Assembly: GCA_004431415.1 (NCBI GenBank)
Contig: QPMI01000494.1
Span: 585,766 to 649,765, forward strand
Source: Cyanophora paradoxa
Lineage: Eukaryota; Glaucocystophyceae; Cyanophorales; Cyanophoraceae
Reading direction: 5' to 3'
DNA: 64,000 bases
The notes under the pieces were generated by a model. That model was not told the origin of the DNA and did not search any database. It saw only the letters and a list, made by a program, of their open reading frames with translations. A program made the translations under genes and the position numbers. Positions 54,084-64,000 of this stretch are shown in pieces (positions within the stretch are counted from its first letter, which is position 1; every line of letters begins with the position of its first letter).

Positions 54084-56669
54084 TTACATTGAATGGAAGG
54101 CTAGAGAAAGAGATTGGTACGTAGCAGGAATTCGAATGAAGGGCCGCCGGGCCGCGGAGTGATTGATTGGCATCGGTAGCAGACACATATAATTTACACT
54201 TTGCGCGGCTATACATGCGCCGCAGTCGATGCACGCGTGGATTCGCGCGGAGGCTGCAGCTGGCGCCCGCGCCTCGATATCGCTGGAGGCGGAGGCGGAG
54301 CTCGAGCGGACGTCGATGCTGGCGACGGAGGGGGACCGGAAGATGGTGTTGGAGCGTCGCAGGCGGGCCAGGTCCTGGTCCTTCTCCAGGAGGGGCGCCA
54401 GCGGGTGCTTGGGGTCGAGCAGGCGGCCCACGAACATGCCGAGGGTCATGAACAGAACAAAGGCAAGGGCCGAGGGCTCCAGCACGGCCGCGTTGAGGAG
54501 GGCCGGGCCGGTGCACAGGCCGCAGAGGCCCCAGCCGGCGCCAAAGATGCCCGCCCCGCCGACGAGCCGCACCGTGACCCTCTTCTGCTCGAGCGCGAAG
54601 TCGGACCGTTACAATCCATCTCGATTGGCGGTGACGCTTGCCCGAGAACAACGCGAACACGAACCTGCTGATCCTTTGTAGGCGTGTGGAACTTCTCTGC
54701 GAAGTCGCAGTTAGTAATCGTCTGTACATGTGCGCCTGACCCTCATTAACAGCAACCGAGCTCACTCGCGATCAGCGGGCCGTCCATGCGGCGAATTAAT
54801 GCGAAGTAAAGGATAAGCTTTGGCACAATGGCGCCACCCGCAACAAAGGCAAGCGTTGGGTTCCAAACGTCCCTGAGAGATGGAGACGTCAGGTCTTCCG
54901 GCAGCGAACTTTCGCGCTGCAATATTAATTGGGATTTGAGCGAGTCGGACGCACCCGACATTGAGGAAGCCCAGAACCTGCTCGGGCCTCGACATTCCGG
55001 AGAAGCACAGGCCGATCCCGATGACGGCCCCTGTAATCGCGATCAGTTTTGCGTGGCTTTCTGTATATGTGTGGATTGGATTTTTGTTACCGCAAAATAC
55101 TAGTACTGCTGAGACTTTTTGGAGGGCGTAGGTCGGGATGACCTTGATGCCACGTGGGTGGCTGAAGACGACCAAAAGAACGGCGAGACTCGCCGCGACG
55201 CCAAAGGTCACGCACATCGCGACGAGTGTCCCCGTGTCGGGGGGAAAGAACGCCGCAACCGCGTGCTGCCCTGCGCGCCCGCGAGTCAAGTCAAGATCCA
55301 TGAATCTACAATTGGATTGCCCTCCAAATTAAAGCGGACCACTCCAGTTTCTGGCGGCGGCGTTAGAGACGAGTATGGCGGTGCTGGTGAAGGTGGCCGA
55401 CGCGGACCCTCATGAACAGCAACCGAGCTCACTCGCGATCAGCGGGCCGTCCATGCGGCGAATTAGCGCGAAGTAAAGGATAAGCTTTGGCACAATGGCG
55501 CCACCCGCAACAAAGGCAAGCGTTGGGTTCCAAACGTCCCTGAGAGATGGAGACGTCAGGTCTTCCGGCAGCGAACTTTCGCGCTGCAATATTAATTGGG
55601 ATTTGAGCGAGTCGGACGCACCCGACATTGAGGAAGCCCAGAACCTGCTCGGGCCTCGACATTCCGGAGAAGCACAGGCCGATCCCGATGACGGCCCCTG
55701 TAATCGCGATCAGTTTTGCGTGGCTTTCTGTATATGTGTGGATTGGATTTTTGTTACCGCAAAATACTAGTACTGCTGAGACTTTTTGGAGGGCGTAGGT
55801 CGGGATGACCTTGATGCCACGTGGGTGGCTGAAGACGACCAAAAGAACGGCGAGACTCGCCGCGACGCCAAAGGTCACGCACATCGCGACGAGTGTCCCC
55901 GTGTCGGGGGGCACGAAAGCCGCAACCGCGTGCTGCCCTGCGCGCCCGCGAGTCAAGTCAAGATCCATGAATCTACAATTGGATTGCCCTCCAAATTAAA
56001 GCGGACCACTCCGGTTTCTGGCGGCGGCGTTGGAGACGAGTATGGCGGTGCTGGTGAAGGTGGCCGACGCGACAATGGACCGGAGGCTGAGGCGGCTGAC
56101 GCCGCAGATCATGTGCCCGCTCGTGCAGCCGTTCGAGACGTGCGCCCCGAACCCCACCAGGATCCCTCCGAGGGCGTATTGCCAGACGGGGAAGGGGAGA
56201 AGGGGCGCGAAAGCCGGTAGGTACGCCGCGTAGGATATCCAGGCCCCGATGATCATGCCGCAAACGACGCACACACGCTCGTGGACGGCAGAGACTGCGC
56301 AAGGGGGCCGGCTCATGATCATGATCAGCGACTGTTTGCAATTTTGCATCGATATCCGATGCGAAATCTACACATTTAAATCTATAATATTAATATGTAC
56401 ATCCGTATCAACGAGACGCACTGTCCGGGCCAGAGAAGACGGCGGCCGCCCATGTTCCGCTAATACCTTCGAATTCGCGTCAGTCCGCGGCCGTAAGAAA
56501 TTAGAGACAGGCTACTAAGGTTCTCAGCGTTGCGTCCGATGGATGGTCTCATATAATTACCTGCAACGCGCCCGTTCACGACAAGCAGCAAGAAGGCACC
56601 AAGCCCGAGGACCAGGCCGCCGACGCTGGATTCGAAGGGAACGAATGTTGGCACGCGTACGGCCGCCAT
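54084..56669 (-). CDS. YeeE/YedE-family (sulfur-compound transport) membrane protein with internal exon duplication
   Basis: A polytopic membrane protein of the YeeE/YedE (Sulf_transp) family, thought to transport thiosulfate or related sulfur compounds. Exon 1 (ATG complement at 56667-56669) reads MAAVRVPTFVPFESSVGGLV then LGLGAFLLLVVNGRVAG. Exon 2 has the first signature, GGILVGFGAHVSNGCTSGHM then ICGVSRLSLRS. The next exons read TLVAMCVTFGVAASLAVLLV, IGLCFSGMSRPEQVLGFLNV and DVWNPTLAFVAGGAIVPKLI. The second signature, RLVGGAGIFGAGWGLCGLCT then GPAL, is near 54520-54570, followed by a Ser/Ala-rich cytosolic tail ending at 54084. The paired GCTSGH and GWGLCGLCTGPA motifs with conserved Cys match the family. 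Introns show it is a nuclear gene, not bacterial contamination. The middle exons are present twice (667-bp tandem duplication, 54738-56071), both copies open, in compatible splice phase. Confidence 0.85.
54738..55404. repeat. 667-bp tandem duplication, copy 1
   Basis: Begins GACCCTCATTAACAGCAACC and ends GTGGCCGACGCG. It matches 55405-56071 with only a handful of substitutions, mostly silent. It carries the middle exons of the YeeE/YedE gene. Confidence 0.95.
55405..56071. repeat. 667-bp tandem duplication, copy 2
   Basis: Begins GACCCTCATGAACAGCAACC and ends GTGGCCGACGCG, exactly adjoining copy 1. Differences include CATTAACAG/CATGAACAG, AATTAATGCG/AATTAGCGCG and GGGAAAGAACGCC/GGGCACGAAAGCC. 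Confidence 0.95.
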
Positions 56670-58539
56670 ACTTCGAACTCCTAGGTCTTCGAATTCGCGC
56701 AGCTGCAAAAGCCGGGCCGCCGGGCGGATGCGCCTTTTCAAAGCCCGACGATATTTACGGCAATTGCAAGTGTCCGACGGTCAATAAGCCGCCGGGACGA
56801 CAAGCCTGTCCAGCAACAGACTGGCTGAAGATCTAGCCGCTGATCATGAGATATAGAGCTGCCTGACGCCTGCGGATATATACGTACGTAGACACGTGCA
56901 GGCGCACGTGGAGCCTGGCAGATATTGATCCGATATCGATGATCCTCCCTTCAGACCAGATCTAGAGGGCAGCGCTGCCTGCTGCAGCGCGCGCCAGCCC
57001 CGCGGGTGCTATGTTAAAGCTTAAGTGCGTTTTCGACTTGAGAAGCCAACGTTAACTACGTATACGTATACTAAAGCTATAGCTAGTGCGCCCAACTCGA
57101 GCACTCCGGGGGATCCGCCAGCTTGGCCTCGACCAACCCTAGTCGATGAGAGACTCTGAGACCTCGGAGGAGTCAGCTGCAGAACCTGCACAGGCTAGCG
57201 CTGTGACAGGCTCAGCGGCTGCACTGCGGATCATGCGGATCATCGGATCCCGGATTGATGGGCCGGGATGCTTCAGACTCGAGCTCCACTGGGCCAGCCT
57301 CCAGCTAGCTGCAGATCTAGAGGCAGCAGACGGGCTGAGAGCCTGAGACTCGGAGACGTCGACGGCCCCGGCCCGCAGCTGCAGACTGCAGTGCCGCATG
57401 CGCACCGCGGCACTGCCAGGCTGCGGCCGCGTGCGCGTGCGCGAGACCGCGCGCCGAAACGCGTGATCATCGGATCGGACCATCGGAATCATCGGATTCT
57501 ATCGACATCGGTTTCGATGCTGGCACTGCGGCATGTCATGCCAGCGCAGTAGCCTAGTAGCCTAGTAGTAGCGCAGCACTAGCGCTCAGTGCCTGACAGT
57601 GACAGTGCGCCGCTCACTGGCACAGTCTGGCAGTCACTGCCGCTGACTCAGTGAGCCTCGACTAGAGACTCAGTGACTAGTACTAAGTAAGTCAGCCGGC
57701 CCGCGCTACAAACTTGAAAACGCGTGAAGTCGCCGTGAACCTAACTAGTCGAAAATTACTCGAAATACATGAAGTCGAAACGCGTGAACCGAAGGCAACT
57801 TGAACCGTCGCGCGATTTATTTTTTTCGCCGCCAAAATCGTTGGAATCGTGAGTCATTCGTGACTACGACGAGGCTCGTGACTCCTGTACCCAGTGTACC
57901 GTCGCCGCGGCGTCGCGTCGTACGGTCCGACTCGTACCGGCCGGGCGCACCGTACCGTCGGCCGCGGTCCCGGGAGTCCGTCGCCGGTCCGTCCGACGGC
58001 CGCGGTCCGACGGTCGGTGCAGCACTGCGGCAGCAGCAGCGTGCCAGCGACGGTGCTTCGCTATACGGACCTAAACTCAGTGACTAGAAATACTATAGTA
58101 CTTCGGAATGACTCGATCGGCGAGGGTATAAATCCGACGGGTTGCGGCCTTGCCGGGTATTCCAAGCGCGATCGGCGCCGACCCATCATAGTGTAGCGCT
58201 TCGAATTCGGGAGTCCGTTAACGTTATGCAGCGCGAGCGATCGCGATCGCAGACCTTCGAATTCTTCTGTTTTCTACACTACTAATTGCATGGTGATAGA
58301 ATACGGATAATCCATTAGATCTAGATCGCGCGGAATAAACTGCACTGCGGCATACGAAGCATAGCTGCGGAAAGTTGGACGATTTCATGGAGGGAAATGC
58401 TGACATCGGACCTATAGCTATTTAAACGATCGAAACTATGCTTTACACGCAAGTGACGCAACCTAAAGAAACGATCTTCGCCCTCACGATCGAAAATTCG
58501 AGCGTATACATGCGAGCGGAAGTCGACTCATATATATGG
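56670..58539. other. Intergenic region with short repeats
   Basis: Holds ACGTATACGTATAC palindromes, CAGTG/CACTG-rich sequence (about 57575-57680), CGCGTGAA/AAGTCG repeats (57718-57800) and CCGTCGG-rich sequence (57895-58020). Small ORFs here look non-coding. Confidence 0.5.
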
Positions 58540-61500
58540 TCATTGCGCGATGGACGTGCGCCGGACAAGGGACGGAGCCCCCGGGGCCGGGGCCGGGGCC
58601 GGGGCGGCGGGGGCCGGGGCCGGGCCCGCCTCGGCCCTCCAGTGCTCGTAGTTGCGGCGGGCGCCGGAGAGCATCGTCTCCTTTACGCCGGGGAAGACCG
58701 ACGCCAGGGCGCCCTGGCGCGAACATAACAAATGCAAGAGCATAAGCCGGATCCGGACGGGGCAAAGGACGCACTGAAGGGGCTGATGGGGATGCCGAGC
58801 TCGCGCTCACGGTCGCCCTGCGCCGGATCCGGAGCTCGGTGAGAAGAAACGGCGACCGATTCTCGGGGTCCAAATTTTAAAAAGCTTCAAGGCTCCGTCA
58901 AGATCAAGACAGATCCCATCGCGAGTGTGCTTAAAGCCGCTGGGCGCTAATAAATCTCAAAGGGCGCGCCTGGCTCAGGAACTCGGACGCGATGCGCTCG
59001 GACCAGCTGACGTGCAGCGGGAGCGGCTTCGCCGCGTGCCTGCGAGAGCACGCCGCGTCAGGATTTTAATTCGAATGATCTCGACGAGCTCAATTCGTTG
59101 AAACTAGAAAGCAGGAGGACGTCGACATCGCACCCAATGTCGCAGGCCTGCGCATGCATATGCGGTCCCGGGCTCGTAGTCAGGGGCGGATGGGTGGGGA
59201 GAGAGCGAGCAAGCGGGCTGGGGTGGCCGGGAAAGCTGAGGCCTCCGGGGCTCAGGGGTACCGGTACGGACCTTCATCGCTACGGCGAGGAGGACCCGCC
59301 TGTCATCGCTCTGCGCCGGTACCCCCCCCCCGATTCAGATTCAGATTCAGCCGCCAGCGCGGGCCGCCTCATCATCAGTGAGGCTCGCGAGCCTGGAGGG
59401 GGGCGGGCGACGACGCGGATCCGGAGGGCTGTTGCACGAGGGCGGAGATGGAGGATCTGCGGAGGGATGCCGAGGCCGGGGCCGCGGGCCCCGCCGGCCC
59501 CGGGGGCGAGCGCGCGGATCCGGATCCCGGCGGGCCGCCCCCATCCGGCGGCTCCAAGGCGGGGCCCAGCACGCCGGCCGCCACGCGCTTCCTAAAGTCT
59601 GCACTCACATGAGATCTGGAATCGCGGAGCGGGGCCCGGGGGGTACTTACTTCCGAGGATCTCGAAGTCTGCGAGGAAGAAAAGGGCGTAACATGTACAT
59701 AAGATCAATAAGCCATGAGACCAGTAAACGGCCGAAGGCTTCATTATACTATACAAGAGCGGGCGCACGCTGGGCCATGTCGGTGGCGAGGACCATGTCG
59801 ATGACGGCGCGCCGCAGCTCCCGCACCTCGCCCCTCGGCATCGACTGCGGAGAAGAACGTACAATTTATATAAGTAGAAGAAGAAGGGTTAGAAGCTAGC
59901 TGAAGGCTGCCCTGCCAGGCTGCCAGGCTGCCAGGCTGCCAGGCTGCCAGGCTGCCAGGCTGGCTTGCGCTTGCCTGGAGGAAGTTGTGCTGGGGCTCGC
60001 GAAGGGCGACCCACGCCGCGCTCGCGTGGTGGCTCTCCAGCGGGCTGCCGCCAGGCGAAGGGCGCGCGAGATCAAATTAAAGGGGGCCGAACGCGCGCGA
60101 GGGGCGGGGCGGAGCGGGGCGGGGCGGGGCGGGGCGGGGGCGGACCTCCTGTCGTTGTAGAGGAGGGCGAGGGGGGCGGAGGTGTTCACGAGGAAGCTGC
60201 GCGGGGCCCGGACGCGCGCTTGTCGAACAGGGCGCGCGGTGAGCCGGTGTAAACAAGAAAGGCGCGCACTTGTTGTTCACGCCGGGCTGCGGTACGCGCG
60301 CGAGAGTTCGAAGCCGGGGGCGGCGAGGTCAGGGGCCGAATAAGGGTGCGAGTCGCGGGGCAGAGGCCTAGGGGGCCGGCCGAGGCTGCCGCGCACGTGC
60401 TCGTAGTCTGGACCGGAAACGTTAACCCGTCAGCGATGCTGGAATCCTTTGATTAAATTGACCCAAAGTAAAATGCACCGTGTATGATGCAGGCAATGAG
60501 GGCGCCGAGCTTGTCCTCTGCGCAGCAAAACATAATTAAATAAAATCGCTTATGGGGCCTAAGAAGGCAGAGGATGCTGGACGGACCGTCGGAGAGGTGC
60601 GCGCCGACGCCGCCGCGCGTGAGGAGGCACACCATCGACTGCACGACGTCCGCCGCGTGCGCCCGGCTGCCGCCCCAGCGTCAGCCTCAGCCTCAGGTGG
60701 ATAAGATCCAAGGCCCAGCGGGGATCCAAGGCGCACTTGTGGTAGGGGTTCTCGAGGTACCGTAACTCGCAGTGCGCCACGAACCTGCGCGCCGGGCCAG
60801 CCGGGCCAGGCCGGGGCCTCAGAGGACAGCGGGGCGCCGACGGGGCGCCTCCGCTTCGAATTCGCCGATAAGCGGTAACTTTTAAGATCTAGATCTAGAT
60901 AGGGACTGTTACAATCAGGTACATTAATTTAGTTACTTTATCTTGTTACTTTACAGGTTGCATGGTGCAATTTATATGCGTAGAGCGGCGCACGCGGCGA
61001 AGCGGTCGAGGTGGACCCTGGCGCCGAGCTTGTGGGCGATCCCCAGCGCCTCCACCGCCGCCAGGCTGCCGCGAGGGGAGTCAGCCCGAGCCAAAGAGGC
61101 AGGCCTGATAAGCTTAGATGAGGTTAGCTTAGAGCTCTTCATACTGAGCTCAGGTCAGCTTCAAGGCTTAGTGGGCCAGCGTGATAGTCTCGCAAAGTGT
61201 AGATAAAAGCGGGGCGGGACGGGACGGGGCGGGGCGGGGCGGAGGCGGGCCAAAGAGTCAGGCTTCATAAGCTAAAAGTGAACTCAGGTACGCTTTAATT
61301 TATAAGCTCGAAAAAATAAGAGCCTGGTCGTCTCGCATTTCTAAAGGCGGGGCGGGGCGGGGGCGGGCCTGGTGAGGAGGAGGGGCCGCCCTGTGGCGCG
61401 GTCGAGCTCGAAGGGGTCGAAGGCGTCCCACGCGTCCACCGCGGGGAGCACCCGCCACGCCCCCGCCTCCAGCTGCGATCCCCAGCCCCGCCCGTGTAGC

Positions 61501-63735
61501 ATATTACATTATGAGGCGTTGAGCATATATATTATGATACGTGTGATCGAAATCTTTCTGAACGTCGTTTCCTATTAAATCAATCACTGCGAACGAGCGC
61601 ACCGCCTCGCGCCGGAGCTCCTTGTCCTCTCCGAAGCCCGAGGCCGGGCCCAGGCCGCCCACGCCGCCGCCGGCGTTGAGGGGGGCGCCCCGCTCGGGGT
61701 CACGGTCTCGGTCTCGGTCGCGCTCGGGCAGCAGCGTCAGGTCCTGCGGGGGGGAGGACAGGGCGCGGCGCCAGTGAGGTCCGCTCCTCTTAGTCAAGAT
61801 AACATAAGATTATGTAAAAGATAGAGCTCTAGATATAAAATTGTAAGATAGAGCTTTAAGAGAGAGGGCGCGGTGAGCTGTAGGGCCGCTGGCTGCAGTT
61901 TTTATCGCGAGGCCCCCAGCGCTAGCGCCGGCGCAGCCCCCGAAAAAGCTTAAGCGTCTCTTTCACGACGCTTTAGATTCTGGGATCCTAGTCTCCGGAT
62001 CTAGATTCGATCTCCCGAGGCTGGCGCTGGCGCCGGGGTCCGGGTCGGGACGGGGCGGGCGCACGTCGGTGGAGGGTACGGTGGTGGGGCTGCCGGCCCC
62101 GGAGAGGGTGACGGAGCTCGAGCCGGCCCCGTGCGGCCGCCGCCAGTGGAAGGACCTGCGGCGGAGAGAGTCGGAAGGGGAGAGGGGGGGGGAGGAGGGG
62201 GGGTGCAGCGAACCGGAGGGAGTGCCCGGCGTTGCTGAACTGCTCGTTCGCCTGACAGGTCGCCACCTGCCGAGGAGGAAGGGACTCGTGAGCCGCAGAG
62301 TAAAACAACTGAGTGGGCGGCGGGGTACGAGCCGCGCTCCCGCGCGGCCTCTCTAATCTAATTCTGTTTAATTTCTAATTATAATTCGAGCGGCGCTCGC
62401 GATCACGCTCGCCTCGGAGAAGAGCCAGCGGCGTGTGTCGCGGTCCAGGCGGAGGGTCCCGTCCTGCACCTGCCTCCCCAGGTCCGGCACCATCCTGCGA
62501 GGGGAGAAGAGGAGCATCCTGCGAGGGGAGAAGAGGAGCGTAAGACCGGGCGAGGAACCACTCGGCGAGCTTCAAAATTATGAATGAACGAGCGCACAGG
62601 GAGCCGCTGCCGAGGAGGTTCGTGACGGTCTCGTCGAGGGCTCGCAGCGCCCACTGGCCCAGCGACCGCACGCCTGCACGCGTTCCGAGCGAGCGTCAGG
62701 TCCGGTCGGGCGGGGAGAACGGGGGGGGGGGGGGGGGGGGTGTTCCATTGCGTGGGGCGCCTCAATCCCTCCTAGATCCGATACATAGTTTCGCTTCTAA
62801 GGCATCTAAGAAGATCCGATACACAGTTTCGCTTCTATATTCTTCAGAAGAAGGCATCTAAGAAGGCTCTTATATCTACTCATATATAATCTCAAGTTAT
62901 CTTGTCCTGGAGGCGCGCACGGGGGTCGGAGCGGAGGGCGTCGAGGGCGACGAGGGCTTTCACCAGCGGGCTCTCCAGGTCCGCCCCGGGCCTCACCATC
63001 CCGCCTGCCGAGAAAGAGTGAGAGAGGGACGGCGACGGTGCGAGAAAGCGAGTAGGGAATGAGAAGAAAGCGAGAAAGAATGAGAACGAGAAGAAAGCGA
63101 GAACGAGTGCGGCAGAGGCGGGGCCATTTTAAGCTAAGATAAACTGAAGAACTTAAGCAAAGAAGCGAGGAAGCAAGGAAGACAGCAGGCGAGCAAGCAA
63201 GAGGCGGAGGGATCGGGGGGCCAGGGCGCACGGAGATAACATTATCTCAGATATCTTCGATCGATATCTTAAGCTAAGATAACATTAAGACCTTATATAT
63301 AATTAAGAGGCTATACGTACTAAGCTATCTTAAGAGGCGGAGGGACCGGGGGGCGAGGGCGCACGCTGTAGGACCAGGAGCTGCTCGCGGAGGGCCAGGT
63401 TGTTCTCCCGCAGGCCCTCACGCTGCCCCCGGGGGCGCCCGCCCGTTCGCGTCAGATCAGACCCGCCGGCGGGGGATCGATATCGAGGCGGGCGAGGAGA
63501 CGCCTCAGATCTAAAGTTTGCTATGCGTTCTACTGCACTCCGTGCCATGATGAGATGGGTTCTAGATCTAGCGCCGACCCGGCCCCGGCGCGGCCTCGGC
63601 GCGGCCGCCCCGCCCCGCCCTGGCGCGGCCCCGGGCACCTCCTCGCTGACGCTCTCGAGCTGGGAGCGGAGCGTCTGGTGCCGTGCAAAGTCCGCCCGCC
63701 GCCTCCGGTCCTCCTCCTGCGGCCCCGCGTCGGGG
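58540..63735 (-). CDS. 3',5'-cyclic nucleotide phosphodiesterase (PDEase I) with N-terminal coiled coil; 5' end may lie outside
   Basis: Hydrolyses cAMP and/or cGMP. Splicing minus-strand exons gives LENPYHNRAHAADVVQSMVC (about 60640-60760), LGALIACIIHDYEH joined to PGVNN and FLVNTSAPLALLYND, PLESHHASAAWVALREPQHN, MPRGEVRELRRAVIDMVLAT then DMAQHFEILG, ACDIGHAAKPLPLHVSWSER and IASEFLSQGDRERELGIPIS then PF. These contain the metal-binding His/Asp set of class I PDEs (HNxxHAxDV, HDxxHPGxxN, the later Asp of CDIGH). A Ser/Pro/Ala-rich insert sits at about 59380-59600. Upstream exons include FDPFELDRATGRPLLL and EALGIAHKLGARVHLDRFAA (helical start of the catalytic domain). Further up are coiled-coil pieces: REGLRENNLALREQLLVLQ (about 63360-63418) and RADFARHQTLRSQLESVSEE (about 63640-63720). 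The C-terminal exon reads GALASVFPGVKETMLSGARR and ends at 58540. The usual SQxGFIDF segment with the purine-binding Gln is not found. One intron appears GC-AG. Confidence 0.85.
59905..59963. repeat. (CTGCCAGG)n tandem repeat in intron
   Basis: About six to seven head-to-tail copies of the 8-bp unit CTGCCAGG lie inside the apparent GC-AG intron of the PDE gene. Confidence 0.9.
61205..61255. repeat. (GGGGC)n run in intron
   Basis: GGGGCGGGAC/GGGGC units occur on the plus strand within a PDE-gene intron; related runs occur at 60108-60140 and 61347-61365. Confidence 0.7.
62721..62740. repeat. Poly(G) tract in intron
   Basis: Twenty uninterrupted G on the plus strand form poly(C) on the coding strand of the PDE gene, between exon-like segments. 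Confidence 0.85.
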
Positions 63736-64000
63736 GGGGGGGGGGGGGGGAGGGGGGAGGGAGGGGGGAGGGGGGCGGGGAGGGGGTGGGGGGTGGGGTG
63801 GGGGAAGGGGTGGGGGGCGAGAAGGGGGGCAGGGGTAGATTGAGGGCAGGTGGGGGTGGGGGAGGGGGGGGAATTGAGGGTGGGAGGTAGCGGACCCAGG
63901 CGCCAAATACGCCGAAGGAGGGGTAGGGGGGGAGGGGGGGGGAGGAGGGGGGGAGGAGAGGGGGCGGAGGCGGGCAGGGAAGATTGAGGGCAGGTGCAGG
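63736..64000. repeat. G-rich (GGGGGA/GGGGT) sequence at right edge
   Basis: The last 265 bases are almost pure purine-rich G tracts with A or T interruptions. A GATTGAGGGCAGGTG word occurs twice (63838 and 63982). This is probably an intron or 5' flank of the PDE gene. No exon is recognisable. Confidence 0.7.

Noticed and set aside
54084-56669. Bacterial contamination, because YeeE/YedE is mostly prokaryotic
   Set aside because: Exons are interrupted by GT-AG introns and flanked by nuclear intron-rich genes.
59905-59963. CRISPR-like direct repeats
   Set aside because: 8-bp units with no spacers, inside an intron of a eukaryotic gene.

Overview
This is nuclear DNA of a GC-rich, very intron-dense eukaryote, most probably a unicellular protist or alga. 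Genes are split into many short exons (often 30-150 nt) by short GT-AG introns whose donors are mostly GTGCG-, GTACCCC- or GTAAG-like, and no bacterial operon layout is present. The gene families point the same way: a TmcB/TmcC-type membrane protein, a LamG/REJ/GPS ectodomain protein, a class I cyclic-nucleotide phosphodiesterase, a two-half YeeE/YedE transporter, a CABLES-type cyclin, and F-box and RING proteins. I cannot name the species. Coding exons were pieced together by eye from conserved motifs and splice sites, so exon edges are approximate.

Layout. 0.16-1.4 kb (-): secreted protein. 1.4-4.4 kb: repeat-rich intergenic DNA with a foldback element. 4.5-5.3 kb (-): weak hypothetical gene. 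5.4-9.3 kb (+): short-chain dehydrogenase/reductase with a long disordered tail. 9.6-11.4 kb (-): Arg/Ser/Asp-rich nuclear-type protein. 12.3-24.3 kb (+): a very large multi-exon TmcB/C-like membrane protein, with an intron carrying a Ser/Pro-rich ORF and a 3' oligo(A) tract. 24.9-27.3 kb (-): F-box/LRR protein. 27.9-30.6 kb (+): CABLES-like cyclin. 30.9-32.7 kb (-): coiled-coil RING-finger protein. 32.8-35.1 and 35.8-39.0 kb (+): two unrecognised coiled-coil/helical proteins. 39.1-42.4 kb: repeat-rich DNA and an unrecognised disordered/coiled-coil gene. 42.6-43.3 kb (-): unrecognised small protein. 43.3-45.6 kb: several foldback and dispersed repeats. 45.7-53.2 kb (+): secreted LamG x3 - REJ-like - GPS protein with a hydrophobic C-terminus. 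54.1-56.7 kb (-): YeeE/YedE-type transporter with a 667-bp internal tandem duplication. 58.5 kb to the right edge (-): coiled-coil plus PDEase I protein.

The genes form no obvious pathway cluster. Several belong to eukaryotic signalling and surface sensing (TmcB/C, REJ-GPS, cyclic-nucleotide PDE) or to cell-cycle and protein turnover (CABLES cyclin, F-box, RING), which fits a motile or sensing protist. The most notable signals are (i) introns whose ends carry the inverted repeat CTGTACCCC/GGGGTACAG in either orientation, suggesting introner-like transposons; (ii) local duplications of exon pieces that bracket introns; (iii) a phase-compatible tandem exon duplication in the YeeE/YedE gene; and (iv) an REJ/GPS ectodomain protein without the polycystin channel.
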